Shown: piece after piece, positions 51,258 to 61,319 of the stretch
Layout of the letters: each line of letters starts with the position of its first letter
Position numbering within the stretch: position 1 is the first letter of the stretch
Source: Pelagibacterium sp. 26DY04
GTDB lineage: Bacteria; Pseudomonadota; Alphaproteobacteria; Rhizobiales; Devosiaceae
Assembly (NCBI RefSeq): GCF_031202305.1
Contig: NZ_CP101731.1
Span: 3,038,001-3,102,000, forward strand
Direction of reading: 5' to 3'
Length of the DNA: 64,000 nucleotides
Position numbers and translations under genes: made by a program
Notes under the pieces: generated by a model
Seen by the model: the letters and a program-made list of their open reading frames with translations, nothing else
Databases searched by the model: none
Told to the model about the DNA's origin: nothing

Positions 51258-52232
51258 ATGACAAAGACCACCCAGCCCCCTTCTCCTGCGACCGATCGGC
51301 CCTCGGGCATCATGAACCAGCCCTATCTGCTGCTGACGCTTTCGGCACTGTTCTGGGGCGGCAACATCATCGCGGGCAAATACGCTATCGGCGAGCTCGA
51401 TCCGTTCGAGCTTTCCGCCCTGCGCTGGATCGTGGCCTTCCTTGTCATCCTCCCCTTCGCCTGGCCTTCCCTGCGCGCCGAATGGCCCGAAATCCGCCGC
51501 GGGCTGGGCTGGCTGGCCTTTTACGGCGTCGTGGGCTTTACCAGCTTCAATGCCCTGCTCTACGGCGCGACCAACTTCACCGCCGCCGTCAACGTCGCCA
51601 TGATCCAGGCGGCGATCCCCGTGCTCGTCATGGTGGGCAATTTCCTCATCTTCCGCGTCCGCGCCTCGGCGCTCCATATGGTGGGCGTTGTGCTCACCAT
51701 CTATGGCGTCATCCATGTCGCGACCCACGGCGCGCCCGCCCGCCTCATCGGGCTCGACGTCAATCTGGGCGATGCGCTGATGCTGGCCGCCTCCCTGCTT
51801 TACGCGCTCCATTCGCTGATGCTGCGCTACAAGCCCAGGATCGGCTGGATGACCTTCATCCTCACCACCAGCTTTTTCGCCGCCCTCTCGGCGGTGATCT
51901 ACCAATCGCTGTTTTCCACCGGCCTTTCCGGCCTGGTTTCGGCCACCGTTTCCATGAGCCCGCGCGGCTGGCTGGTGGTCGCCTATGTCGCGCTGCTCCC
52001 CTCGATCGTCGCCCAGATGACCTATGCCCAGGGCGTCGAACTGATCGGCCCCAATCGCGGCAGCCTGTTCATCAACCTTATCCCGGTGTTCGGCGCCCTG
52101 CTCGCCGTGTTGATGCTGGGCGAGACTCTACAGACCTTCCACCTCATCGCCGCCATCTTCATCATCGCCGGCATCGGCCTCGCCGAATATGCCGCCCGGC
52201 GGAATTTGAGGCAGATTCTAAAGCCGCAGTAA
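51258..52232 (+). CDS. EamA/DMT-superfamily transporter
   Basis: A protein of 324 residues with about ten membrane helices in two EamA repeats: '[20 protein letters not shown]', '[20 protein letters not shown]', then '[20 protein letters not shown]' and '[21 protein letters not shown]'. Members export amino acids or other metabolites; the substrate is unknown. A purine-rich ATAAAG precedes the ATG loosely. It is divergent from purA and ends next to a terminator shared with serA. Confidence 0.88.
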   Translation: MTKTTQPPSPATDRPSGIMNQPYLLLTLSALFWGGNIIAGKYAIGELDPFELSALRWIVAFLVILPFAWPSLRAEWPEIRRGLGWLAFYGVVGFTSFNALLYGATNFTAAVNVAMIQAAIPVLVMVGNFLIFRVRASALHMVGVVLTIYGVIHVATHGAPARLIGLDVNLGDALMLAASLLYALHSLMLRYKPRIGWMTFILTTSFFAALSAVIYQSLFSTGLSGLVSATVSMSPRGWLVVAYVALLPSIVAQMTYAQGVELIGPNRGSLFINLIPVFGALLAVLMLGETLQTFHLIAAIFIIAGIGLAEYAARRNLRQILKPQ

Positions 52233-52235
52233 AAA

Positions 52236-52255
52236 GGCCGGCAACATTGCCGGCC
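52236..52255. terminator. Terminator between DMT transporter and serA
   Basis: GGCCGGCAA and TTGCCGGCC form a 9-bp palindrome (52236-52255) with AAAAA before and a weak CTTC after. It lies between two convergent genes. Confidence 0.8.
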
Positions 52256-52279
52256 CTTCACCATTCAATACCGGTCAAC

Positions 52280-53869
52280 CTACACGGTAAAAACCAGCCG
52301 TTTAGCCTGCTTGACCCCTTCGAGCCCGGAGATCTGCGTCAGCTCGCCATCGGTCAATTCGCTATCGATCGACACCAGCGCAATCGCGTCCTTGCCCTGT
52401 TCCACGCGGCCCAGATTGAAGTTGGCGATGTTGATCCCGAGCTGGCCGAGCAGCGTGCCCAGACGCCCAATAAAGCCCGGCTTGTCCTCATTGGTGATAT
52501 AGAGCATCCGCTGAGTCAGCTCCGCTTCGAGCGTGATGCCCTTGATCTCGACGATACGCGGCGCGCTCGATCCATAGACCGTGCCCGCCACGCTCCGCTC
52601 CTGCCGCTCGGTCACGACCGTCAACCGGATAAGGTTGTCATAAGCCCCGACCTGCTCGCGATTGACCGTTTCCACCGCGATCCCGCGATCCTTGGCCAGC
52701 GCCGGCGCCGACACCATGTTGACGTCACCCAGCAAGGGCTTGAGCACCCCATTGAGCGCCGCCGCCACCATCGGACGCGTGTTGAGCGCGGAAACCTCGC
52801 CCTCGAACTCGATGCGGATGCCCTTGATGGCCGTCTCGGTGAGCTGGCCGGCGAACGAGCCCAAAAGCTCGGCGAGCTTGACGAACGGGGTCAGCTTGGG
52901 CGCCTCTTCCGCCGAGATCGAGGGGAAGTTGAGCGCGTTGGTGATCTCGCCGGTCATCAGATACGCCGAAATCTGCTCGGCCACCTGCAGCGCCACATTC
53001 TCCTGCGCTTCGGTGGTCGAAGCGCCCAGATGCGGGGTGCAGATGACGTTGGGCACGTCAAACAGCGGATTGTCCTTGGCCGGCTCTTCGAGGAACACGT
53101 CGAGCGCCGCGCCAGCGACCTTGCCCGCTTCCAGCGCATCTTTCAGCGCCGCTTCGTCGATCAGCCCGCCACGAGCGCAGTTGATGATGCGAACCCCGTC
53201 CTTCATCTTGGCGAAGGCTTCGGCATTGATGATGTTGCGCGTCGCATCGATCAGCGGCGTGTGCAGAGTAATGAAATCGGCCCGCGCCAGAAGCTCGTCC
53301 AGTTCCACCTTCTCGACACCCAGATCGATGGCGCGTTCGGGCGTGAGGAACGGATCGTATGCGATCACCTTCATCTTGAGCCCCTGGGCGCGGTCGGCAA
53401 CGATCGAACCGATATTGCCGCAACCGATCAGACCCAGCGTCTTGGAGGTCACTTCCACGCCCATGAAGCGGTTCTTTTCCCACTTCGAAGCGCGCGTCGA
53501 GGCATCCGCTTCCGGGATCTGCCGGGCCAGCGCCAGCATCATCGAAATGGCGTGCTCGGCCGTGGTGATCGAATTGCCGAACGGGGTGTTCATGACGATC
53601 ACGCCCTTGGCGGTCGCCGCCGGGATATCGACATTGTCCACGCCAATGCCGGCGCGCCCGATGACCTTGAGGTTATTCGCCGAGGCGAGGATCTTTTCGG
53701 TCACCTTGGTCGCCGACCGGATGGCGAGGCCATCATACTGGCCGATGATTTCAGCCAGCTTGTCCTTGTCCTTGCCGACATCGGGCAGATAATCCACCTC
53801 GACGCCATTGGCCTTGAAAATCTCGATCGCCGCCGGGCTGATCTTGTCCGATACGAGTACCTTGGGCAT
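52280..53869 (-). CDS. serA: D-3-phosphoglycerate dehydrogenase SerA
   Basis: A protein of 529 residues, the long form. It oxidises 3-phosphoglycerate to 3-phosphohydroxypyruvate with NAD, the first step of serine synthesis. The NAD fold has 'LGLIGCGNIGSIVADRAQGL'; the catalytic Arg, Glu and His lie in 'IINCARGGLIDEAALKDAL', 'ALDVFLEEPAKDNPLFD' and 'VICTPHLGASTTEAQENV'. An intervening regulatory domain follows, then a C-terminal ACT domain ('MLYITNEDKPGFIGRLGTLL') for feedback by serine. It is the last gene of serC-alaE-serA, 88 bases after alaE. Confidence 0.96.
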   Translation of the reverse strand: MPKVLVSDKISPAAIEIFKANGVEVDYLPDVGKDKDKLAEIIGQYDGLAIRSATKVTEKILASANNLKVIGRAGIGVDNVDIPAATAKGVIVMNTPFGNSITTAEHAISMMLALARQIPEADASTRASKWEKNRFMGVEVTSKTLGLIGCGNIGSIVADRAQGLKMKVIAYDPFLTPERAIDLGVEKVELDELLARADFITLHTPLIDATRNIINAEAFAKMKDGVRIINCARGGLIDEAALKDALEAGKVAGAALDVFLEEPAKDNPLFDVPNVICTPHLGASTTEAQENVALQVAEQISAYLMTGEITNALNFPSISAEEAPKLTPFVKLAELLGSFAGQLTETAIKGIRIEFEGEVSALNTRPMVAAALNGVLKPLLGDVNMVSAPALAKDRGIAVETVNREQVGAYDNLIRLTVVTERQERSVAGTVYGSSAPRIVEIKGITLEAELTQRMLYITNEDKPGFIGRLGTLLGQLGINIANFNLGRVEQGKDAIALVSIDSELTDGELTQISGLEGVKQAKRLVFTV

Positions 53870-53957
53870 ATCCCTGTTCCTTGTTCAATTTGGGCCACAG
53901 CCCTCAAAAATGTCTCTGAAATAACCGGCCGCTCCTGGCGCCCGGGAAACTGTTTGT

Positions 53958-54407
53958 CTATCCGCCCAGTGACATCGGCTTTTGCCCCGGCCCGCTCAAT
54001 CCGAACCGCCTGCGCACGAAATCGAGCCACAGCCCGTAGGGCCGTCCGAGGACCAGCATCAGCACCGCAAATCCAATGGCTCCGGTCGCAATCCCCATGC
54101 CCCTTGCCCCACTGGCAAAGATGATGAGCACATAAACCGGCACCTGGAAGCTGAGCAGCGCTACGGAGTCCATAAGCAGAGTGGCGGTCGGCGTGGCGGG
54201 TTTGGTCATGGTCATGAACCAGTCCCGCCAGTAGCCATAAGGCCGAGCCGTCAGCACCATGAGCACCGCGCCGATCGAGCGGGAGGTGGCCACTTCCGGC
54301 CAGCTCATTCCGGCGATGAACCGCTCGTTGAGCCCGCTCACCACCGTAAAGAAGATGACCAGCGCCAGCGTGTCGGCAGCAAAGCTGCGGAGACGTTGGT
54401 TTGCCAT
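53958..54407 (-). CDS. alaE: L-alanine exporter AlaE family protein
   Basis: A protein of 149 residues with about four membrane helices. It matches AlaE closely in pattern: 'RSFAADTLALVIFFTVVSGL', 'NERFIAGMSWPEVATSRSIG', 'RPYGYWRDWFMTMTKP', 'LSFQVPVYVLIIFASGA' and 'GRPYGLWLDFVRRRFGL'. In E. coli AlaE exports L-alanine by proton antiport. Here it lies between serC (25 bases before it) and serA, an unusual place that suggests a role in amino-acid export linked to serine or alanine. Whether this protein moves alanine is inferred. Confidence 0.85.
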   Translation of the reverse strand: MANQRLRSFAADTLALVIFFTVVSGLNERFIAGMSWPEVATSRSIGAVLMVLTARPYGYWRDWFMTMTKPATPTATLLMDSVALLSFQVPVYVLIIFASGARGMGIATGAIGFAVLMLVLGRPYGLWLDFVRRRFGLSGPGQKPMSLGG

Positions 54408-54431
54408 CTCGATCTCCCGCCCGGGCTTTCC

Positions 54432-55622
54432 TTAGGCCAGCGCCGCCTTCTTTTCCTCGGCAAACGCCCAGTCGAGCCACGGGGTGAGCTTTTCGAGATC
54501 CGCCGTCTCCACCGTCGAGCCGCACCAGATGCGGAAGCCGGTCGGCGCATCGCGATAGCCGCCGATGTCGTAAGCGACGCCGTCCTTGTCCAGCCGCGAA
54601 ACCACCGCCTTGGCAAGCTTGGCCTGCGCCTCGTCGGACAGAGCCACGACTTCGGGATCGACGATCTTGAGACACACCGAAGTGTTCGACCGCACTGCCG
54701 GATCGGCGGCGAGGAAATCGACCCAATCGGTCTTGGCCACCCAGTCGGCGATGACCTTCTCATTGGCATCGGCCCGCGCCTGCAGCGCCTTGAGCCCGCC
54801 GACCTTCAATCCCCATTCCATGGCATCGATGGCGTCTTCGACACAGATCATCGAAACCGTGTTGATGGTCGCGCCTTCAAAAACATCGGCCATGAGCTTG
54901 CCGCCCTTGGTGAGGCGGAATATTTTCGGAAGCGGCCGGTTGGCCGGCGTGAAGGTTTCGAGCCGTTCCACGGCACGCGGGCTGAGGATCAGGATGCCAT
55001 GGGCGGCTTCACCGCCCAGCGCCTTCTGCCAGGAAAAAGTCACCACATCGAGCTTTTTGAAATCGAGGTTCTGCGCAAAAGCCGCCGACGTGGCGTCGCA
55101 GATGGTCAGCCCCTCGCGGTCCGCCGCGATCCAGTCGCCATTGGGCACCCGCACGCCCGAGGTCGTGCCGTTCCAGGTGAACACCACGTCGCGCGAAAAA
55201 TCGACCTGCGAAAGATCGGGCAGCTCGCCATATTCGGCCTTGAGCACCCGCACATCGTCGAGTTTGAGTTGCTTCTGAACGTCGGTGACCCAGCCGGCGC
55301 CGAACGATTCCCAGGTCAGCATGTCGACGCCGCGCGCGCCCAGCATGCCCCATAGGGCCATTTCCACGGCCCCCGTGTCGGAGGCCGGCACGATGCCGAT
55401 GAGATAGTCGGCGGGAACTTCGAGCAGCTCGCGCGTCAATTCGATGGCGCGCTGAATCCGCGCCTTGGCCGGCTTGGCCCTATGGGACCGCCCCACCAGC
55501 GCACCAGCAAGCGCCTCGACCGTCCACCCGGGACGCTTCGCGCAAGGACCAGAAGAAAAATTGGGATTGTCCGGACGCACGCCCGGCTTTGCCACGTCCG
55601 TGGCGGCAGAAATATCTGTCAT
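54432..55622 (-). CDS. serC: Phosphoserine aminotransferase SerC
   Basis: A protein of 396 residues. It converts phosphohydroxypyruvate and glutamate to phosphoserine with PLP. It belongs to the class V alpha-type: '[17 protein letters not shown]', '[17 protein letters not shown]', '[19 protein letters not shown]', the PLP Lys in '[20 protein letters not shown]', and '[18 protein letters not shown]'. GGAG lies eight bases before the ATG and is inside a hairpin. It heads serC-alaE-serA and has a serC-type RNA leader. Confidence 0.95.
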   Translation of the reverse strand: MTDISAATDVAKPGVRPDNPNFSSGPCAKRPGWTVEALAGALVGRSHRAKPAKARIQRAIELTRELLEVPADYLIGIVPASDTGAVEMALWGMLGARGVDMLTWESFGAGWVTDVQKQLKLDDVRVLKAEYGELPDLSQVDFSRDVVFTWNGTTSGVRVPNGDWIAADREGLTICDATSAAFAQNLDFKKLDVVTFSWQKALGGEAAHGILILSPRAVERLETFTPANRPLPKIFRLTKGGKLMADVFEGATINTVSMICVEDAIDAMEWGLKVGGLKALQARADANEKVIADWVAKTDWVDFLAADPAVRSNTSVCLKIVDPEVVALSDEAQAKLAKAVVSRLDKDGVAYDIGGYRDAPTGFRIWCGSTVETADLEKLTPWLDWAFAEEKKAALA

Positions 55623-55625
55623 GTT

Positions 55626-55680
55626 GCTCCATCCTTACAGATGGGCGTCCCTCGTTGGGGAGGGATGGCCCGTGGATGGG
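55626..55680 (-). ncRNA. Candidate serC RNA motif (leader of serC)
   Basis: On the minus strand two hairpins precede the serC ATG: TCCCTC/GAGGGA (55665-55648) and GCxCATC/GATGxGC around loop TGTAAG (55646-55626). The second stem's 3' arm contains the serC Shine-Dalgarno GGAG, so folding could hide it. A two-hairpin 'serC' motif upstream of serC is known from alphaproteobacteria, and the position and layout match. I could not align it to the family model, so the assignment is tentative. Confidence 0.6.
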
Positions 55681-55781
55681 GATATAGGAAGGTGATCCAA
55701 ATGGCAAGGACCCAACTTCTCGCGTGACGACAATATCGCGTCGGCGTATGATGATTGGACGTCATCGGCGGGAGGATTCCG

Positions 55782-56216
55782 ATGTCTGCACTCAAGCCGC
55801 CGCAGTCGATGGATTGGCTGGACACGCGCTATACCATTCATGTCGCCAAGGCCGGCCCTGACGGCTTTTCACTCTTTGAAAGCACGTCGCCTGCAGGCTC
55901 GGGCCCGCCGCGACACATCCATGAACGCGAGGACGAGACGTTCTATGTCCTTTCCGGCAATGTTCTGTTCTGGACGCCCGAGGAACAAACCGTGAGGCGG
56001 GAGGGAGAAACCATCTTCATTCCGCGTGGAACCGAACATACCTTCCGCGTCCAGGACGATGGACCGGCCACCATGCTGACGGTACTGACACCGGGCGGTT
56101 TTGAAGGTTTTTTCGCCGAAATGGCCGCCGGCGCATTCCGAATCCCCGAGGACATGCCTGCAGTGGAGGAAAGCGCGAGGCGTTTTCATCTCAGATTCAC
56201 CGGGCCACCTCTCTGA
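55782..56216 (+). CDS. Cupin domain protein
   Basis: A protein of 144 residues and a single small-barrel cupin. Motif 1 is 'GPPRHIHEREDETFYVLSGN' with two His and a Glu that could bind metal; motif 2 is 'IFIPRGTEHTFRVQDDGPAT' with a third His. The substrate is unknown; similar proteins range from quercetinase-like enzymes to simple sensors. GGGAGG lies nine bases before the ATG at 55782; the earlier in-frame start at 55755 has none. It is divergent from serC. Confidence 0.85.
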   Translation: MSALKPPQSMDWLDTRYTIHVAKAGPDGFSLFESTSPAGSGPPRHIHEREDETFYVLSGNVLFWTPEEQTVRREGETIFIPRGTEHTFRVQDDGPATMLTVLTPGGFEGFFAEMAAGAFRIPEDMPAVEESARRFHLRFTGPPL

Positions 56217-56779
56217 ATTCTTGACGCCCGAGGCCTTGTCAAAAAACTTATCCCCGCCCTCTCCACCTCCCTCATACTCCCCCTCACGACCCCGCGCACA
56301 TGGACGCAAGCGCTACGAACGTTTGGGCGGGATCGGTTCGGGTCCGTTGGCGGTCGCGTCAGCGGAGGCAGAAACGTTCCCAGCGCCAGCCCACGGTAAG
56401 GCCGAGGGTGTACTGGTGAAAGCCAGCGGGGATTGGCCCCAGCATGAGAGGACGACCAGGCCCAAAATCCCGAATGCATGGGGCGATGGAAGCTTCATAT
56501 ATAAAAATTTCAATGCGGAGCGTTCATCGCCCCATGCCGTCTTTCCATCATCAACCGAGGCCCATGGCCGTCGGAGGTTTTCTCATGCGCTGTCCCCTCA
56601 CCCGCCTGCCGGCCACCCTCTCCCCAGAGGGGCGAGGGTTAAGCTCGCACCGGCGCTCATCTCTTTCCGCCATCACGCAGCGAGCCGCAGCAGGACTCCC
56701 TCTCCCCGCCGGGGAGAGGGTTGGGGTGAGGGGCGCTGAGTCGGCGACATTCACGCGCGCCGGTCTCAATCAGCAAACC
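56217..56779. other. Long intergenic region with a GC-rich palindromic repeat
   Basis: About 563 bases between the cupin gene and the convergent ABC-F gene. Open frames here lack family features, and one AT-rich patch (ATATATAAAAATTTC near 56500) stands out. The right half (56593-56733) holds nested palindromes: CCCCTCACCC at 56593 matches GGGTGAGGGG at 56724, and CCCTCTCCCC/GGGGAGAGGG (56698-56720) is a perfect 10-bp hairpin with loop GCC. This looks like a dispersed, REP-like element. No gene is supported. Confidence 0.6.
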
Positions 56780-58402
<1,623 letters not shown>

Positions 58403-58521
58403 GGGAGCACCTGCAACAATAAGGCCGCCCCGACGGGAGCGGCCAGACTTTGACTGCCGTAAACCATTTCACCGCGACAGATGCAAGACGGGTGCGGCTA
58501 AAGGGCGTAGGGCCTCGCGAG

Positions 58522-59628
58522 CTAAAGCCGGCCCGTCCGGTAAAGGGCGATGCGGACGCCATTGTTGTCGACGCTCTCACCGGGCGTTTCGAACAGCAGA
58601 CCCGTCGCCCGCGCCAGCGTTGGATCGGCCGTGATCAGCCCCACGCGCCAGCCCGAAAACCGCGTCCGCAGCACCTGCCCGAGCGCGCCATAGAGCGGAT
58701 AGAGCTTTTTGCGGTCCCCGATCCGCAGCCCGTAGGGCGGATTGACAATCACCAGTCCCGGCTCCCCTTCAGGCCGCTCGAGGGCTTCAACCGGCGTCTG
58801 GGTAAAACGGGTAACCAAACTTACCCCCGCCCGCTCCGCATTGGCGATACTCATCCTCACAGCTCCGGCATCGCGGTCGCTGCCGTGGAAAATGAGGTCC
58901 GTCGTCTTGGGAAGGCTCCCCCGCATCCCCATCCAGTGCGCCGCATCGAACGTCGTCAGCTTCTCGAACACAAAGCCGCGCGAACGCCCCGGCTGCAACC
59001 CGAGCGCGATTTCGGCTGCTTCGATCACGAAGGTTCCCGAGCCGCACATGGGGTCCAGCACCGGTTCGGTGCCGCGATATCCGCATTCTCGCAGAAACAG
59101 CGCCGCAAGCGTCTCGCGCATAGGCGCCTTGTTCACTTCCGCCTTGTGCCCGCGCCTGTACAAGCCCTCGCCCGAGGTATCGACGCTGATGGTGCAAAGA
59201 TCGTTTTCGATCCGCACCAGCACCCGAACCTCGGCGTCCACGGCAAGCGGAGCACCCAATTCCGCCACGATAGCCGTCTCGATGCGCTGCGCGGCGGCGC
59301 CGGAATGATAGATCTTCGATTTCCGGCAGCTTGCTTCCACCTTGAACGGAACGTCCGGCCGCAACACCTGACCCCAGGGAACCTGCCGCGCCCGCTTGTC
59401 CAACTGTGCAAGATGGTTGGCCCGAAAGCTCGCGATCCGCACCAGTACCCGCCCGGCGCCGCGCAATTGCAGGTTGGCACGCCAGACATCGGGCCAGTTC
59501 CCCGCGATATCCACACCGCCACGCACCGGCCGTGGATCGGCAAAGCCCAGCGCTTTGGCCTCGGCGCAAAGCGCGTGCTCCAATCCGGGCGTGGCAACGA
59601 GAAAGATATCGAGAGGGTCGGCGTCCAT
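58522..59628 (-). CDS. THUMP-domain RNA methyltransferase (RlmL/RsmC-like)
   Basis: A protein of 368 residues. A THUMP domain covers about the first 160 residues ('LFLVATPGLEHALCAEAKAL'-type start, 'GADDFRANHLAQLDK' region, 'LRVLVRIENDLCTISVDTSG'). A Rossmann methyltransferase domain follows with the SAM loop 'PVLDPMCGSGTFVIEAAEIA' and the catalytic motif NPPY in 'GLVIVNPPYGLRIGDRK'. The layout matches the RlmL N-terminal half, which makes m2G2445 in 23S rRNA; the RlmK half is absent. The target here is inferred. It lies 119 bases before the ABC-F gene on the same strand. Confidence 0.9.
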   Translation of the reverse strand: MDADPLDIFLVATPGLEHALCAEAKALGFADPRPVRGGVDIAGNWPDVWRANLQLRGAGRVLVRIASFRANHLAQLDKRARQVPWGQVLRPDVPFKVEASCRKSKIYHSGAAAQRIETAIVAELGAPLAVDAEVRVLVRIENDLCTISVDTSGEGLYRRGHKAEVNKAPMRETLAALFLRECGYRGTEPVLDPMCGSGTFVIEAAEIALGLQPGRSRGFVFEKLTTFDAAHWMGMRGSLPKTTDLIFHGSDRDAGAVRMSIANAERAGVSLVTRFTQTPVEALERPEGEPGLVIVNPPYGLRIGDRKKLYPLYGALGQVLRTRFSGWRVGLITADPTLARATGLLFETPGESVDNNGVRIALYRTGRL

Positions 59629-59668
59629 CCGGCCTCAATACCCCGAACCGGCGGTTCGGGCGACCGAA

Positions 59669-60790
59669 TTATGGATCGGGCCGGATTCTCGGAGGCGAAG
59701 GCGTCAGCACGGGTTGAAACGGCCAAACCAGCAACGCTTCGAGAGGACCGCGCTGGAAATACCGCCGCCACAACACGGCGAACACCATCGCCGCCCCGCT
59801 TATCGCGACGACCGAGATCATCGCTTCTCCCACGCTTTCACGCCTCAAAACGCCGGCGAACATGTGCAGCAGGAAAAGATGCGCCACGTAAAAACTCAAC
59901 GCCAATTGCCCCAGCGCCACCAGCGGCGAAAACCACTTCGGGAAACGCCGCACGGCGATCAGCATGATACCTGTTACCGCCACCGCACTCCCGATCGCCC
60001 CGATCAGCCACAACGGCATCTGGCTATGTGGCCGACCGTCGAAAAGCCATCGCCAATCCGCTGGCGTTTCGGCTTGCTCGAGGAGCGGTGTGCAGACGAT
60101 GGCCAGCACTGCAGCGGCGAATGCAATGCCCGCGCCGCTCGTGGCGAGTCGCAATTGGGTCGACGGTGCGCGCAGATCGAGCCGGCCGACCCACAGCCCC
60201 CAAACCAACGCCGCGCTCCAGGTCACCAGCGGATAGGGTCCAGTAACGAGAAGTCCACCTGCGATCTCGACGAAATTATCGCCAGCCGCCACCGTATCGC
60301 GGTCGACGCGATCAGGCCATTGCGCGTTGAGCAGGAAATAGATGAGAGGCCCGGCGATCGAAAGCAGAGCCGCAATCGCGGGCAGATATCGACGTGGAAC
60401 GGCCAGCATCAGAATGCCCAGGAGATAAAAGGCTGCGTAATGATGCAGGATCACCGCTATGCCATGGTCGAGCCGCTGCAGCACCAGTCCGAGCGGCAGA
60501 AAAACCACCGCCATCCACCCCAACCGGGCCCGCGCCAACCCTCGTTTTCCGGCTCCCTCCGACAAAAGCGCCATGCTGACGCCGGCCAGGAAACCAAAAA
60601 GGATGGAAGCTCGACCGTGAGGCAGATTGTAGAACGTTTCCCCGAGTGTATCCCGTCCGCGCGACCCCACATGCACCATCAGCATGCCGATGACGGCAAG
60701 CGCGCGAGCCGCATCGAGCCCTCCGATCCTGCCTTTCGCGGCGCTGGTGCTCGCCGTCCCGCTCAATTGGGAAATCCTTCCAGACGCCAT
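59669..60790 (-). CDS. Acyltransferase-like integral membrane protein (DUF1624/DUF418 type)
   Basis: A protein of 373 residues with about ten membrane helices. The start 'GRIGGLDAARALAVIGMLMV' and the following 'GRASILFGFLAGVSMALLSE' are typical of heparan-alpha-glucosaminide acetyltransferase-like (DUF1624) proteins, and the C-terminal 'ALGQLALSFYVAHLFLLHMF' matches the DUF418 end. Such proteins may move acyl groups across the membrane; none of their substrates is known here. A terminator lies just before its start. The ATG is preceded by GGCGCCCC and has no strong Shine-Dalgarno, so the start is provisional. Confidence 0.82.
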   Translation of the reverse strand: MASGRISQLSGTASTSAAKGRIGGLDAARALAVIGMLMVHVGSRGRDTLGETFYNLPHGRASILFGFLAGVSMALLSEGAGKRGLARARLGWMAVVFLPLGLVLQRLDHGIAVILHHYAAFYLLGILMLAVPRRYLPAIAALLSIAGPLIYFLLNAQWPDRVDRDTVAAGDNFVEIAGGLLVTGPYPLVTWSAALVWGLWVGRLDLRAPSTQLRLATSGAGIAFAAAVLAIVCTPLLEQAETPADWRWLFDGRPHSQMPLWLIGAIGSAVAVTGIMLIAVRRFPKWFSPLVALGQLALSFYVAHLFLLHMFAGVLRRESVGEAMISVVAISGAAMVFAVLWRRYFQRGPLEALLVWPFQPVLTPSPPRIRPDP

Positions 60791-60796
60791 GCAAAA

Positions 60797-60818
60797 GGGG
60801 CGCCCGATCGGGCGCCCC
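60797..60818 (-). terminator. Terminator after the small lipoprotein gene
   Basis: A fully palindromic 22-base stretch, GGGGCGCCCGA/TCGGGCGCCCC, is flanked by AAAA and TTT. It lies between the lipoprotein stop (60843) and the start of the next gene (60790), so it ends the lipoprotein transcript and may also cover the start of the acyltransferase-like gene. Confidence 0.85.
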
Positions 60819-60842
60819 TTTCATGGAAAATTTTGATGCGCC

Positions 60843-60989
60843 TTACTGCACCGGGGTGGCCGGAGCCGCCGGATCGGTGGTCACAGCCGGGTCGGCAGGC
60901 GCCGCGGTTCCGTCTTCCGGAGGCGGCATGTCGCATGCGGCAACGGCCAGCATCAGGGGAAGAGCCAGAAGGGCAAGAAGCTTACGCAT
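60843..60989 (-). CDS. Small lipoprotein, function unknown
   Basis: A protein of 48 residues. The signal is clear: MRKLLALLALPLMLAVAAC with the lipobox AVAAC, so the Cys should be lipidated. The mature part is Pro/Ala/Thr-rich (DMPPPEDGTAAPADPAVTTD) with no domain. AAGGAG lies about seven bases before the ATG. The frame extends to 61079 but the added residues would spoil the signal peptide. Entericidin-like proteins have this shape but share no clear motif here. Confidence 0.7.
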   Translation of the reverse strand: MRKLLALLALPLMLAVAACDMPPPEDGTAAPADPAVTTDPAAPATPVQ

Positions 60990-61319
60990 TTGTGGTCTCC
61001 TTTTCTTTCGCCAAACAAAATGGCCGATGGCGGGAATCGTTCCCATTTCGCAGGGCTGCGGCGCGATCGGCCATTTCAACCCAGGAGCGGCGCTGTTTTG
61101 ACGATCAAACAGTGGTGACCGAGGATGACGAAAATGTGATCAATAAAGAAAGTATTATAATTCAGTTACTTGAGATCAAACCGTCGTCCCCCCAGCGCTC
61201 GCCAGACCAGTAAAAATGGCGCAGAAAAGGCAAATTTGCCGACTTTGCCCGTCCTCGGGTGACCCGGACTTTCCGATCACCTATAGAAATAATCACCCGC
61301 CTGCTTCGAAAGCATCTGT
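60990..61319. other. Intergenic region between lipoprotein and benE
   Basis: About 330 bases, AT-rich in the middle (AGTATTATAATTCAGTTAC near 61151). It should hold the divergent promoters for the lipoprotein and the BenE transporter. Open frames crossing it continue into neighbouring genes in other frames and show no family features. No gene, RNA or repeat is supported. Confidence 0.5.
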
